Notes: generated by a model not told the origin, from the sequence alone. A stretch of 38,801 nucleotides of DNA from Actinomycetota bacterium (GCA_009700145.1 WLMQ01000002.1:1-38801); one strand, 5' to 3'; counted from the first letter of the stretch, positions 28,428-38,569 are shown. Program-made: numbers and translations.

Positions 28428-30208
28428 TCAACGAGCGCATTGTCGTGCGCAAGACGTCCACTTGGTGGACCATATGTACTTCCCTCATGTGATGAGTGAG
28501 GAAGCACCAGTACTTCACTGATTGTCCCTCTCACACGAAGAACCCGATGCATCGCCCACGCCTGAGCTGGAGGACAGCGTCGATCGTCTTCACCAATAAC
28601 AAATAAACACGGCGTGGTGCATTTGTGAGCATGCATGATTGGTGACTGCCGGTAATACGTTTCAATCTGCTCATGAGGCGCACCAGAAAATTGACTCGGA
28701 AAGAACGTTGCGCCGATATCACTAGTGCCGTACATCGACACTAAATCGGTCACTGGGTTTTCAATGACAGCGGCTTGAAAACGAGACGTAGTTGAAGCCA
28801 GCCATGCCGAGAGATATCCACCGTAAGAATTTCCAGCGATGCCAAGTTTCTTCTCGTCGGCCAAACCCAGTTTGATTGCATCACTAATGACGAGAAGTTG
28901 ATCGTTCGCTGGACCTTCAGCCCAATTTGAATGAGCCGCGTGAGCAAACGCATCGCCGTAGCCAGTTGATCCGCGCACGTTGGTGTACAACACGCCAAAG
29001 CCCGCTGCGCACAGGGCGTGAGCATCAAGTGAAAATGCTTCGCCATAGGTGAAGTGTGGACCACCGTGGATAATGCTCACCGTTGGAAGCGGGTGAGTGA
29101 CTTCATGAGCAGACAAGAACCACGCATCAAGGTTGAAACCGTCAGGAGTTGCAACCGAGAATCGACGCACAACTAGTGGCATGTCATCAACCTGATTGAA
29201 GTTGGTTAATTGGCGTTCGGTTTTTGTTGCATAGTCAAAAACCACAAGCTCGACCGGCGATGTTGAGGAATGAGTAGTAAAGATCAATTCACTTGACGTT
29301 GTTGCAACAGGTGAACAACAGCGGTCGCCAACAACAAGAACTTGGAATGAATCAGGACCAGACTGATTTGGATCTATCAGAGCGATTCCCATTCGGCCAC
29401 GTGATCCGGTTCGAATAATGAGCGAGCCATCAGGACGGGCGAGAAGGATGTGGTCATAGATATCGGCCAGTTCTGCTGGCTGATCTCCATAGACATCACC
29501 AAAAAGATTCGGGACATCAATGATGTGAGAGTCATCCCCATCAATGATGTATAGACGGGCCTGGCTACCTGGAGGATCACCTTGCGGACTCGCAATGAGA
29601 ACTGCCAATCGTCCATCGGCCAACCAGGTTCCGACAATTGATCGGCCGCCCGGAATCGCAAGATGGCGAACAGTGCCATCGAGGGTAATCACGTTGGCGT
29701 ATTGATAACCATCCTGCTCGAGTGGGTCAAGAGATCGACAGGCGAAGACAAGATCATTGTTCGGTGACCAACGAGCCGACGACCAACGCCAACCGTCGTC
29801 GGTAATCCAGCGTGAGTCTCCAGTTGTGAGATCAACAACTTGAAGTTGGGGAGGGTTGTCAATCGCACCAATGGCATCAAAGTTTCGAATTGATCGCGTC
29901 CAGCGATACGGCTGGTTGACATCAACTGTTGAACCGCGACCTTTAGCTATCAATAAGAACTTTTTGTTCGGCGAGACAACCACTGGCTCATCGTTTGGTG
30001 CGTACTTTTTGATATCGGGGTCAACCTCAGGTGCGGCGGACTCATGTCCAGTCGCAATGTTGATTGCCCACGATTGATTCACAACCGCATCAGAATCCAG
30101 GGGAATTTGTGCAGTGTTGACCACAATCGACAACTGATCTTCACTGAGATGGGCCGAGACGGGCGCTCGGTTGGCCAAGTACCGTGCTGTGATCGAATTG
30201 TCATTCAT
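28403..30208 (-). CDS. S9-family (prolyl oligopeptidase-like) serine peptidase
   Basis: GIAGNSYGGYLSAWLA nucleophile elbow, VIGEDDRRCPPAQA (Asp), LPHSSHEG (His), HGGPHFTYG oxyanion region; N-terminal beta-propeller. Confidence 0.93.
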   Translation of the reverse strand: MNDNSITARYLANRAPVSAHLSEDQLSIVVNTAQIPLDSDAVVNQSWAINIATGHESAAPEVDPDIKKYAPNDEPVVVSPNKKFLLIAKGRGSTVDVNQPYRWTRSIRNFDAIGAIDNPPQLQVVDLTTGDSRWITDDGWRWSSARWSPNNDLVFACRSLDPLEQDGYQYANVITLDGTVRHLAIPGGRSIVGTWLADGRLAVLIASPQGDPPGSQARLYIIDGDDSHIIDVPNLFGDVYGDQPAELADIYDHILLARPDGSLIIRTGSRGRMGIALIDPNQSGPDSFQVLVVGDRCCSPVATTSSELIFTTHSSTSPVELVVFDYATKTERQLTNFNQVDDMPLVVRRFSVATPDGFNLDAWFLSAHEVTHPLPTVSIIHGGPHFTYGEAFSLDAHALCAAGFGVLYTNVRGSTGYGDAFAHAAHSNWAEGPANDQLLVISDAIKLGLADEKKLGIAGNSYGGYLSAWLASTTSRFQAAVIENPVTDLVSMYGTSDIGATFFPSQFSGAPHEQIETYYRQSPIMHAHKCTTPCLFVIGEDDRRCPPAQAWAMHRVLRVRGTISEVLVLPHSSHEGSTYGPPSGRLAHDNALVEWMTRWLK

Positions 30209-30794
30209 CGTCGTAACTCACCACTGTGAGGAGAATCGCTGGCAAGTCACCCGTGCTGTAGGCATGAGAGATTTCAGAAGAAAAACGAATGGCATCATGT
30301 TCTCCCAATTCATACTTGTCGTCACCAAGAGTCAAGGTGACTGCCCCAGAAATGACATATGCGTACTCAACTGATTGCTGGCCGTGATCACTCGAGACTC
30401 CCGATTGATGGGCTGGCAGTTTGCCTTCAGAAATATCGAATCGCCGGCGTTGCATCATGGCAAACAACATTCGAGCACGCGGATTTTCAGAGTCGGTTGA
30501 TTCGGCCCGAATGACTTCGGTTTCAATCACTGTTGAACGGGTCAGGTCAGCGAAACTCACATTGAGTGCGACAGCAATTCGAGTGAGTGCTACGACAGTG
30601 GGGTTCGCCACGGCGCGCTCAATTTGTGACAAGAGTGCAGTACTGAGATTCGTTTGTGTCGCAAGATCGCGCAAACTGAGTCCGCGGGATAGCCGAACCT
30701 TACGCATATTGTGCGCCACACTCCGACGAACAACCGTGCTTTCATCAGTCGTGCTGTGAATATGTTCAATATTCTGTTGATTTTTAATGTTCAT
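30201..30794 (-). CDS. XRE-family transcriptional regulator with C-terminal cupin domain
   Basis: MRKVRLSRGLSLRDLATQTNLSTALLSQIERAVANPTVVALTRIAVAL HTH; cupin VEYAYVISGAVTLTLGDDKYELGEHDAIRFSSEISHAY. Confidence 0.93.
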   Translation of the reverse strand: MNIKNQQNIEHIHSTTDESTVVRRSVAHNMRKVRLSRGLSLRDLATQTNLSTALLSQIERAVANPTVVALTRIAVALNVSFADLTRSTVIETEVIRAESTDSENPRARMLFAMMQRRRFDISEGKLPAHQSGVSSDHGQQSVEYAYVISGAVTLTLGDDKYELGEHDAIRFSSEISHAYSTGDLPAILLTVVSYDDE

Positions 30795-32488
30795 TTTCCT
30801 GCCACCGATGAAAAGAGTTGACGTGTGTATTCGTGCTGAGGAGATTGCAAAACATTTTCCATATTTCCTGATTCAACGACCCGACCATTGCTCATGACAT
30901 AGACCCGGCTGACGACTTGGCGTACAACTGCCAAGTCATGGGTAATAAACAACAGCGCAATACCGAGATCTTTGAGTAGTGAGTTCATCAAATTCAGAAT
31001 TTGTGCTTGCACAGAAACATCGAGTGATGAGACCGGTTCGTCACAAATCAATAATTTTGGTCGTGGTGCAATCGCTCGAGCAATTGCGACACGTTGTTGT
31101 TCGCCGCCTGATAATCCATTGGGACGACGATTGATATATTCAGATGGCAGCCCGACTAGTTGAAGTAATGCGACAACTTCAGCCTTGGAACGTTGACCAG
31201 CCCGCAATGCTTCGGCCAAGGTTGCTCCAATCGTCATCGCTGGATTTAGGGCAGACGTGGGGTCTTGAAAAACAATCTGCGCACGTTGCGCCATCGGAGT
31301 GTTGATCGACCATGAGATATCCCCTGAATCAAAACTTTCAAGCCCGATCAGGCAACGGGCCAAAGTTGTTTTGCCCGATCCAGACTCACCAACGATTCCA
31401 ACAGCTTCGCCTGAGTGAATAGAAATATCAACGTTGTCTAATGCCAGTGGAGCAGAAGATGAGAATCGTTTGCTTAAGCCTCTGATGACAACGAGATCGT
31501 TGTCGGTGTTTTGCGCTTGCACATCTGTCGCAATTTGAATTGGATGAGACGCGTCGGTCAGTGCAATGGGTTTCCAGCAAGCAACTTGTGATGTTGTTCC
31601 TACGAGTTCGGGGGCTTCGTTACGACATCGATCGTCGGCACGATCACAACGAGGAGCAAAAACACATCCCACTGCCACTTCCCATGGTCGCGGAACCGAT
31701 CCAGCAATTGCCGGTAATTCGACAAGACGATGTTCAAGAGGTGGATCACTGTCACGCAAGCCCGCGGTGTAAGGGTGCTGAGCATGTGCGAAGACATCGG
31801 CGCCTTCACCCGACTCAACGAGTCTTCCGGCGTACATCACCAAGATCTTGTCGGCTCTTTCGCGAGCAACACCAAGATCGTGAGTAATCAAGAGCAATGC
31901 CATATCGCGTTCACGTTGAATACGCTCAAGAAGATCAAGCATTTCTCGTTGAGTGGTGACATCAAGAGCGGTAGTTGGTTCATCACCGATCAAGATCTGT
32001 GGGTTGCTTGCCAAACTTGCCGCCAGAGCCACTCGTTGACGCATTCCACCCGACAATTCAAAGGGATATTGCCGCGCCACGCGCTCGGGAAGATCAACTT
32101 CATCAAGACGTCGACGAATCTCTTCCTTTGATCGGCGTAAGTCGGGGGGAAGCGCGGCAGTAATTTGCTCACCACAACGATGTACCGGACTCAAACTAGT
32201 AAAGGGGTTTTGCAATAACAAACTGATGTATTGACCACGTAGACCAGCGAGTGCTTGTGGTCCGAGTGCGAGATCAACAGTGATGTCATCGAGTTGAAGA
32301 CTTCCTGTGGCTGTGACTCCTCGTGGTAGCAAGCCAGTCATCGCCTTTGCCGTCATCGACTTACCCGAGCCAGACTCTCCAACTAGGGCGACTGTTTGAC
32401 CCGGTTCAACATGCAGATCCATGCGAGTCACTATGAGTCCGGCCGGACCTGTGACCACCAAGTTGTTGAGAGAAAGCCCACGGTTCAT
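30791..32488 (-). CDS. Dipeptide/oligopeptide ABC transporter ATPase, DppD-DppF fusion
   Basis: Two Walker A motifs (GESGSGKSMTAKAM and GESGSGKTTLARCL), two signatures (LSGGMRQRVALA and LSGGEQQRVAIA), oligopeptide-transporter C-terminal motif CVFAPRCDRADDRC. Confidence 0.95.
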   Translation of the reverse strand: MNRGLSLNNLVVTGPAGLIVTRMDLHVEPGQTVALVGESGSGKSMTAKAMTGLLPRGVTATGSLQLDDITVDLALGPQALAGLRGQYISLLLQNPFTSLSPVHRCGEQITAALPPDLRRSKEEIRRRLDEVDLPERVARQYPFELSGGMRQRVALAASLASNPQILIGDEPTTALDVTTQREMLDLLERIQRERDMALLLITHDLGVARERADKILVMYAGRLVESGEGADVFAHAQHPYTAGLRDSDPPLEHRLVELPAIAGSVPRPWEVAVGCVFAPRCDRADDRCRNEAPELVGTTSQVACWKPIALTDASHPIQIATDVQAQNTDNDLVVIRGLSKRFSSSAPLALDNVDISIHSGEAVGIVGESGSGKTTLARCLIGLESFDSGDISWSINTPMAQRAQIVFQDPTSALNPAMTIGATLAEALRAGQRSKAEVVALLQLVGLPSEYINRRPNGLSGGEQQRVAIARAIAPRPKLLICDEPVSSLDVSVQAQILNLMNSLLKDLGIALLFITHDLAVVRQVVSRVYVMSNGRVVESGNMENVLQSPQHEYTRQLFSSVAGK

Positions 32489-33312
32489 CGAGGCACCGAA
32501 CTTTCTTCATAGCGTTCTTGCAACCAGTCACCTAAAAGGTTGATGGCGGCAGCAGTGATAATGATCAACATTGCCGGCAACACCAGCGAACCCCAGTTGC
32601 GATCAAGAAGATTACGGCTGTCACTCAGTTGACGTCCCCAGTCGGGGACACCGGGACCGACGCCGAGTCCGAGGAATGACAAGGCCGACATTGATACCAA
32701 GGCAAAGGCAACGTTGAGCAACATCGTTGAAAAGGCCACCGGTAAAACATTGGGCAAGATGTGCCTGAACATGATGCGTAGTCGACCGAGACCCAAAACT
32801 TTTGCGGACTCGATATATGGTCGACTTGTTTGTGCAATGACTGATCCACGGACCATTCGAATATCGGTTGGCGAAAACAACATGATCAGTACTAAAACGG
32901 TTACCCAGTAACCACCATCAACAAGACCAGTGACAACGAGTGCCACAAGTGTTGTTGGTAGCGCGAGTAGCAAGTCGGCGTACTTAGACAGCAACAAGTC
33001 GAGCCAACCACCCATGTAACCAGCGAATGTTCCTAGCAAAATCCCGATCATCATCGATCCAAGTGCGATGACAATTGGTCCGACGACAGCAGAGCTAGCA
33101 CCAGCAATAGCAAGTTGGCCAATGTCACGACCCAGTTGGTCGGTGCCGAAGAGATGACCAGCAGTTCCTGGCGAGGTTACGCCAGTCATGATGTCTTGCC
33201 GCGTCGCGTTAGGCACGATCCAGCGTGATGCGATGACGAAAATTGCAATGATTGCTAGCGGAATACCCGTGACAATTGGAACCACTGGCTTGCGATTCGT
33301 TCGGAGTTTCAT
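32485..33312 (-). CDS. Peptide ABC transporter permease (DppC-like)
   Basis: HLFGTDQLGRDIGQLAIAGASSAVVG and RHILPNVLPVAFSTMLLNVAFALVSMSALSFLGLGVGPGVPDWGRQL. Confidence 0.94.
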   Translation of the reverse strand: MKLRTNRKPVVPIVTGIPLAIIAIFVIASRWIVPNATRQDIMTGVTSPGTAGHLFGTDQLGRDIGQLAIAGASSAVVGPIVIALGSMMIGILLGTFAGYMGGWLDLLLSKYADLLLALPTTLVALVVTGLVDGGYWVTVLVLIMLFSPTDIRMVRGSVIAQTSRPYIESAKVLGLGRLRIMFRHILPNVLPVAFSTMLLNVAFALVSMSALSFLGLGVGPGVPDWGRQLSDSRNLLDRNWGSLVLPAMLIIITAAAINLLGDWLQERYEESSVPR

Positions 33313-34307
33313 TGCATACCTCGTTTGCGAACTCGAGGATCAACCGCGTAGTACAAAATGTCAACCGCCAGTGCGGTGAGCGCAATGACAGTAGCGGTGA
33401 GCAAGGTGATTGCTTGAACGACAGGAAGATCTTTAAAAGTCACCGAGCCAGCAAGTAATGAACCAATTCCCTGAAGTGCAAAAGTAACTTCGACCAAGAT
33501 TGTTCCGCCGAACAAAAATGCGAAGACCAAACCCAAACTTGTGGCAACGGGAATCATGGCATTACGCAAAACGAGCGACCGTATTTGACGACGTGTCAAG
33601 CCACGGCTTTGAGCAAAGGCCACATAGTCCTGATTGAGTTCGGCAACAACGGCGGTGCGAGTCAGTTTGAAAACCATTGCGGCGAGTCCGCTGGCCAATG
33701 TGATCGCGGGTAAAACCAAATGCCACCATCGGTCAAAGCCTCCGTCGCCACTTCCGTAGACGGGAAAGATGTTGAACCATAAACCAAAGACATAGAGCAA
33801 TAACAAGCCAACTGCGTATGTTGGTGCTCCGACGCCGACAATTGATGCGGCACTCATTGAACGATCAAGCGCTGAACCTGTTCGCCAAGCAGCCGCAATG
33901 CCCAGTGGAACAGCAACGATCACAGTCAGCGCAAATGACAACGATGACAGTTGCAATGTGAGCATCACTCGATCGGCCAACAATGTTGTCACCGTGGTGT
34001 TGTTGCGAATTGATTCACCGAAATCACCATGCAGTACATTGCCGAGCCAGTGCAGGTATTGATTCATGAACGGATCATTGAGGTGATACTTATCGCGAAT
34101 TGACTGCAACAATTCGGGCGTCACATTACGAACTCCTACAAGGTTGCGCGCAGGGTCACCAGGTGTGAGATGTAGTAGTGCGAAAACAACAAACGACAGT
34201 ACCAACAACAACAGACCCGTGGCTGCAAGGCGAACGATGATGAATCGTGTCAACGCACCACGGGAAAGTAGTTGGGTCAATCGACGGTGAGAATGCGCGG
34301 TGTCCAC
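33309..34307 (-). CDS. Peptide ABC transporter permease (DppB-like)
   Basis: LLLLVLSFVVFALLHLTPGDPARNLVG, LRNAMIPVATSLGLVFAFLFGGTILVEVTFALQGIGSLL. Confidence 0.94.
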   Translation of the reverse strand: MDTAHSHRRLTQLLSRGALTRFIIVRLAATGLLLLVLSFVVFALLHLTPGDPARNLVGVRNVTPELLQSIRDKYHLNDPFMNQYLHWLGNVLHGDFGESIRNNTTVTTLLADRVMLTLQLSSLSFALTVIVAVPLGIAAAWRTGSALDRSMSAASIVGVGAPTYAVGLLLLYVFGLWFNIFPVYGSGDGGFDRWWHLVLPAITLASGLAAMVFKLTRTAVVAELNQDYVAFAQSRGLTRRQIRSLVLRNAMIPVATSLGLVFAFLFGGTILVEVTFALQGIGSLLAGSVTFKDLPVVQAITLLTATVIALTALAVDILYYAVDPRVRKRGMQ

Positions 34308-35893
34308 GGCGACAACAGTGAGTACGAACCAAAGTCCTCGATGGTGTACTTGCTATTGATGGCCGTTGCAGCCTCACCCCACCACAGCGGAATGTACGGG
34401 ATATCGGCGAGTGCAGCCTTTTGTGCTTCAATCAAAATCTCCACGCGCTTGGCTGGATCGGCCTCTTCTTTGGCCTGAGCCATAAGTTCGGTAACTGCGT
34501 CATTGCTATATGAAGCGGGGTTACCTTCACCAAAGAACCATGACGACATTTCGGCAGGGTCACCGGTGGCGTTGAAGTACCACATGTACGCCAAGCCCCA
34601 GTCGGCTGAACCAATTGTGTCGTACCACTGTTCAACCGGCATCTCTTCAACTTCAATGTTGATGCCAAGTGGTTTGACGGTTTCGGCGAGCGACTGGAAG
34701 AACTGGCTGACTTGTGGAGCACTCGATGAGACGCCAACTTTGGTGGAGAACCCATCGGGAACCTTTGACAATGCGAGTTCTTCTTTGGCCTTGTCGAGAT
34801 CGAACGGAAGGTCAAGAACGTCCCTGAGAGCCTTGCGAGCACCATCAAGTCCGAGCACCGAAGAAATCTGATCGGGTGTGATGAGTGCAGTTGCGGGCTC
34901 ACCATGACCAACGAGCAATTTTTCAACGACAGTCGCGCGGTCGCAGGCATAGGCAATGGCGCGACGTACATGAATGTCATCAAAGGGTTCAACTGCGGTG
35001 TTGAAGTCAATGCCGACGTAGCTGCGGTCGGGGGCAAATAACACCGATGTGTCGGCAGTGTTTTCCCATTGGCTCAACTGATCAAGGGAGATACTGATTG
35101 CCAAGTCAATGTCGCCCGACTTACGAGCCAACACGCGGGTTGCTTCTTCGGTGATGAATTCAATGCGAACGGTCTTGACTGGTGGAACTCCGCCCCACCA
35201 CGTGTCGACGCGCTCGAGTTCAACCATGGTGTCTGGCTCGAACTTGGTGACCTTGTAGGGGCCGGTGCCGTACAACAGGGCCTTGGGCGTTCCCATTTCG
35301 CCGCCATTACCTTCGACATAAGCCTGCGAGGTGATCCACAAAGCGTTGGCGGCACATGGACCCCATTCGAAGGCCACATCAGGTGAGGCCAAAGTGATGG
35401 TCACTTCGTTGTCGCCGGTCTTTTCGGCCTTGTCGACGTTGGCCCAGTAGTAGGCAATGTTGGGGGACTTTTCTTCGTCCTTTGAGATGCCAACTGAGTA
35501 CACGACGTCCTCAGGGGTGACGGGGACTCCATCACTGAACTTGGCGCCTTCACGCAAGGTATACACGTAGGTCGTGGGTGAGGTTTGTTCCCACTTTGAG
35601 GCCAAAGCTGGGACCAACTTGCCAGTTCCGTCAGGGGCAACAAGGCCTTCGCCGACGAGGCATGCCACGTAGTAGTTGAAGTTTCCGGCTTCTTGGCCGG
35701 GGTACAGATTGGAAAGCGATGAGGGGAAAGCGACGGTCAAGAGGTCGATCTCTTTCAACGAACCCGAAGCGGCCGAACCATTTCCGGCCATGCCTTTATT
35801 GTCGCCACCACACGCAGCGATCAACATGGCAAGGGCACTGACCCCGGTGCCAGCCAACAAGGTGCGGCGATTGAACTGAACGGATGGGGACAT
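34277..35893 (-). CDS. Peptide ABC transporter substrate-binding lipoprotein (family 5)
   Basis: Tat-like/lipobox N-terminus FNRRTLLAGTGVSALAMLIAACGGDN; YTLREGAKFSDGVPVTPEDVVYSV; ATG at 35893 with GGAGAAATC upstream (ORF open to 35938). Confidence 0.94.
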   Translation of the reverse strand: MSPSVQFNRRTLLAGTGVSALAMLIAACGGDNKGMAGNGSAASGSLKEIDLLTVAFPSSLSNLYPGQEAGNFNYYVACLVGEGLVAPDGTGKLVPALASKWEQTSPTTYVYTLREGAKFSDGVPVTPEDVVYSVGISKDEEKSPNIAYYWANVDKAEKTGDNEVTITLASPDVAFEWGPCAANALWITSQAYVEGNGGEMGTPKALLYGTGPYKVTKFEPDTMVELERVDTWWGGVPPVKTVRIEFITEEATRVLARKSGDIDLAISISLDQLSQWENTADTSVLFAPDRSYVGIDFNTAVEPFDDIHVRRAIAYACDRATVVEKLLVGHGEPATALITPDQISSVLGLDGARKALRDVLDLPFDLDKAKEELALSKVPDGFSTKVGVSSSAPQVSQFFQSLAETVKPLGINIEVEEMPVEQWYDTIGSADWGLAYMWYFNATGDPAEMSSWFFGEGNPASYSNDAVTELMAQAKEEADPAKRVEILIEAQKAALADIPYIPLWWGEAATAINSKYTIEDFGSYSLLSPWTPRILTVD

Positions 35894-36003
35894 GATTTCT
35901 CCTCGGGGTTGAGCATCGCTCGGTGATTGTCTACTCACTCGATGCAGTTGATGAGTAACACTAGACGGCTATCGCTTCATCGTCTACCACTTCTTGTCGC
36001 CAA

Positions 36004-37470
36004 ATGTTGCGTAAAACTACCCGCCAAGTACCGAGCCCACCTCATAGCCTGACGCCCGTGGTGCCCGAACGTTTTGCCCCTGTGCTCGCCGAGCTATCTG
36101 ATGTCAGCGCTCTCTTTCGAGCAGCTGGCAAAAGGCTGTATCTGGTGGGCGGAACGGTTCGCGATCTATTAGGCGGACATGCCAGTACCGACATTGACTT
36201 TGACGCGACCACCAACGCTCGACCGGATGAAACAAAACGCCTGCTGAGCGGGTGGGCTGACGCAGTGTGGACTCAGGGCGAAAAATTCGGCACCATCGGG
36301 GCGCGCAAGGGTGACCGGGTGTACGAAATCACAACGCACCGCGCCGAGGCCTATCACCCCGAAACTCGCAAGCCCGATGTTGAGTACGCCGACGAAATTG
36401 AAATTGACTTGTCACGCCGTGATTTCACGATCAATGCCATGGCCCTCGAGCTCACCAGCGACACCCCCACTTTGGTTGACCCCTTTAATGGCGCCAGCGA
36501 CTTGATGACGCGCACGCTACGGACTCCGCTTGATCCAGATATCAGTTTTAGTGACGATCCATTGCGCATGATGCGGGCCGCCCGCTTTATTGCGCGCTTT
36601 GACATGACGCCGGTCCCAGAACTGGTTGAGGCAGTACGGCAGTTCAAAGATCGTCTTGAAATTGTTTCGGCCGAACGCATTCGCGACGAACTCAACAAAC
36701 TCATCACCATCGATTCGCCAACATCTGGTTTGTGGTTTTTGGTCGATACCGGACTGGCCGACAAGTTTTTACCTGAACTACCAGCGATGCGTTTAGAAAA
36801 TGATCCGATTCATCGGCATAAAGATGTACTCACGCACACCCTCGCTGTCATTGAAAATGTACGGCGTGATGCGCACGATGATTTTGACTTTCGTATCACG
36901 CGATTGTCGGCGTTGTTTCACGACGTTGGTAAACCAGCGACTCGAGGATTTCAAGAAGGTAAGGGAACAACTTTTCACATGCATGATGTGAAAGGTGCAA
37001 AAATGACCAAAAAGCGCCTGATTGCTTTACGTTTTCCTAATGAAGACGTTGAAGCGATTACAGAACTCGTGCGTTTACATTTACGTTTTCATACTTATGA
37101 AATGGGTTGGACTGATTCAGCAGTTCGCCGTTATGTCAATGATGCTGGCCCGTTACTCACCGAACTCAACGTGCTGACTCGATGCGACTGCACGACACGC
37201 AACGAAAGAAAAGCAGCGCGCCTCGCGCAGCGTATGGACGAACTTGAAGAGCGCATTGTCGAACTTGCCACTAAAGAAGAACTCAAGGCAATACGCCCCG
37301 AAATGGATGGGCTGGCGGTGATGCAACACCTCGAATTGTCTGCGGGTCCAGAGGTCGGCAAGGCCCTCAAGTTTTTGCTGGAGATTCGTTTAGAAGAGGG
37401 AATCATCGGCGAAGAAGAAATTCGCCGCCGGCTTGACGCATGGTGGGCAACCCAATCCAAGTCAAGTTAG
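36004..37470 (+). CDS. CCA tRNA nucleotidyltransferase (PcnB/CCA family with HD domain)
   Basis: LYLVGGTVRDLLGGHASTDIDFDATTNA, RRDFTINAMAL, DPLRMMRAARFIARF, HD motif LFHDVGKP. Confidence 0.95.
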   Translation: MLRKTTRQVPSPPHSLTPVVPERFAPVLAELSDVSALFRAAGKRLYLVGGTVRDLLGGHASTDIDFDATTNARPDETKRLLSGWADAVWTQGEKFGTIGARKGDRVYEITTHRAEAYHPETRKPDVEYADEIEIDLSRRDFTINAMALELTSDTPTLVDPFNGASDLMTRTLRTPLDPDISFSDDPLRMMRAARFIARFDMTPVPELVEAVRQFKDRLEIVSAERIRDELNKLITIDSPTSGLWFLVDTGLADKFLPELPAMRLENDPIHRHKDVLTHTLAVIENVRRDAHDDFDFRITRLSALFHDVGKPATRGFQEGKGTTFHMHDVKGAKMTKKRLIALRFPNEDVEAITELVRLHLRFHTYEMGWTDSAVRRYVNDAGPLLTELNVLTRCDCTTRNERKAARLAQRMDELEERIVELATKEELKAIRPEMDGLAVMQHLELSAGPEVGKALKFLLEIRLEEGIIGEEEIRRRLDAWWATQSKSS

Positions 37471-37506
37471 TTCACGACCGAACATTCACGGAGTAACCTT
37501 TAAACA

Positions 37507-37938
37507 ATGTCGACATCGCGCGAATCCTTCGGAACAGGATCCTTACGGGGTGTGTCGTCCCTGCGATCAGGGTTAGTTGATCACCGTATGGCGCGCCGCC
37601 ACTTGATCAACGAATATCACCGCGGCCGTTTGGGTCGAGAAGAAGTCTGTGATGCTCACCCAGAACTGATGCGGGCTGCTCGCGGAATTGGCAAGCAGAC
37701 CGAAACGAAGTGTCCGATTTGTGAGATCGCCAATGTTGTCCTCGTGACTTATCTATTTGGTCCTCGCTTGCAAGCTCACGGCAAGGTCATCACTGATAAC
37801 AAAGAACTCGCCGAATTCCATCGTCGACCCGATGAGTTCACGGCATACGTTGTTGAAGCATGCTGCGGATGTAAGTGGCATCATTTGGTTCGAGTGGTTC
37901 CTATCGGTGGCCAACGAAGTGATCGGAGAGTGGGCTAA
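37507..37938 (+). CDS. DUF5318-family protein, putative zinc-binding
   Basis: LRSGLVDHRMARRHLINEYHRGRLGREEVCDAHPELMRAARGIG...CPICE...CCGCKWHHLVR. Confidence 0.85.
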   Translation: MSTSRESFGTGSLRGVSSLRSGLVDHRMARRHLINEYHRGRLGREEVCDAHPELMRAARGIGKQTETKCPICEIANVVLVTYLFGPRLQAHGKVITDNKELAEFHRRPDEFTAYVVEACCGCKWHHLVRVVPIGGQRSDRRVG

Positions 37939-37942
37939 CACC

Positions 37943-38569
37943 ATGATGAAACTCGGGTCAGGAGGACGTAAAAAGTCACGTCGCAGTAGTTGGCTGCCTT
38001 ACGAAGCCAGTCGCCGTTTGCAACGAGACGCCATTACGGGCTTGGCTTTGGTGTTGATCAGTTGTTTGGGTCTCTTGCTGTTTGGGTCAATGACCGAGCA
38101 GTTTTCGGTGAAGTTCGTCGATGGGCTCCCACAATTAAGCGATGGCACCCCGTGTCAACTGCTCCAGGTTTTCCCTTATGACGACCCGACTGCTCCCACC
38201 CGAGCCATGGTCGACTGTGGTGATCAATCCGGAATTGGCGTGGCTGGGATCATGCAGCACCTGTTTATTGCCTTGGCGGCAGTCGGTGTGCTGTTGCTGC
38301 TCAGCGCGGTCTTTGCCCTGGTCTTGGCCTCGCGAATGCCTCGAGAAACTCTGGCGATACCGGTATGTGTTGCCACCATGGTCATTGGTGTGATTTCAGT
38401 GTGGTGGGGTCTCAAGGGTGGGTCACCAGGTCTGGCCTTCCAGGGATTTCGCCCAGCTGCCGTGACGGGATACCTGCGTGAGGGTGGTTCGGTGACAACT
38501 CGCGACGGTGCCGTGTCGTGGGGAGTTGGCTTGTTGGCCGCCTCATTTGTGCGCCTGACCCGCCCTTAA
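37943..38569 (+). CDS. Conserved membrane protein of unknown function
   Basis: MMKLGSGGRKKSRRSSWLPYEASRRLQRDAITGLALVLISCLGLLLFG...; several TM helices. ORF is open upstream to 37757 but overlaps DUF5318; ATG at 37943 fits the end of that gene. Confidence 0.65.
   Translation: MMKLGSGGRKKSRRSSWLPYEASRRLQRDAITGLALVLISCLGLLLFGSMTEQFSVKFVDGLPQLSDGTPCQLLQVFPYDDPTAPTRAMVDCGDQSGIGVAGIMQHLFIALAAVGVLLLLSAVFALVLASRMPRETLAIPVCVATMVIGVISVWWGLKGGSPGLAFQGFRPAAVTGYLREGGSVTTRDGAVSWGVGLLAASFVRLTRP

Noticed and set aside
34432-35037. 201-aa minus-strand ORF in another frame within the substrate-binding protein gene
   Set aside because: Out-of-frame with a well-supported SBP_bac_5 protein; composition is Pro/Ser/Arg/Thr-rich.
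36790-37130. Locally more AT-rich codon usage inside the CCA-adding enzyme gene
   Set aside because: Reading frame and HD domain are continuous, so no evidence for insertion or recombination by eye.
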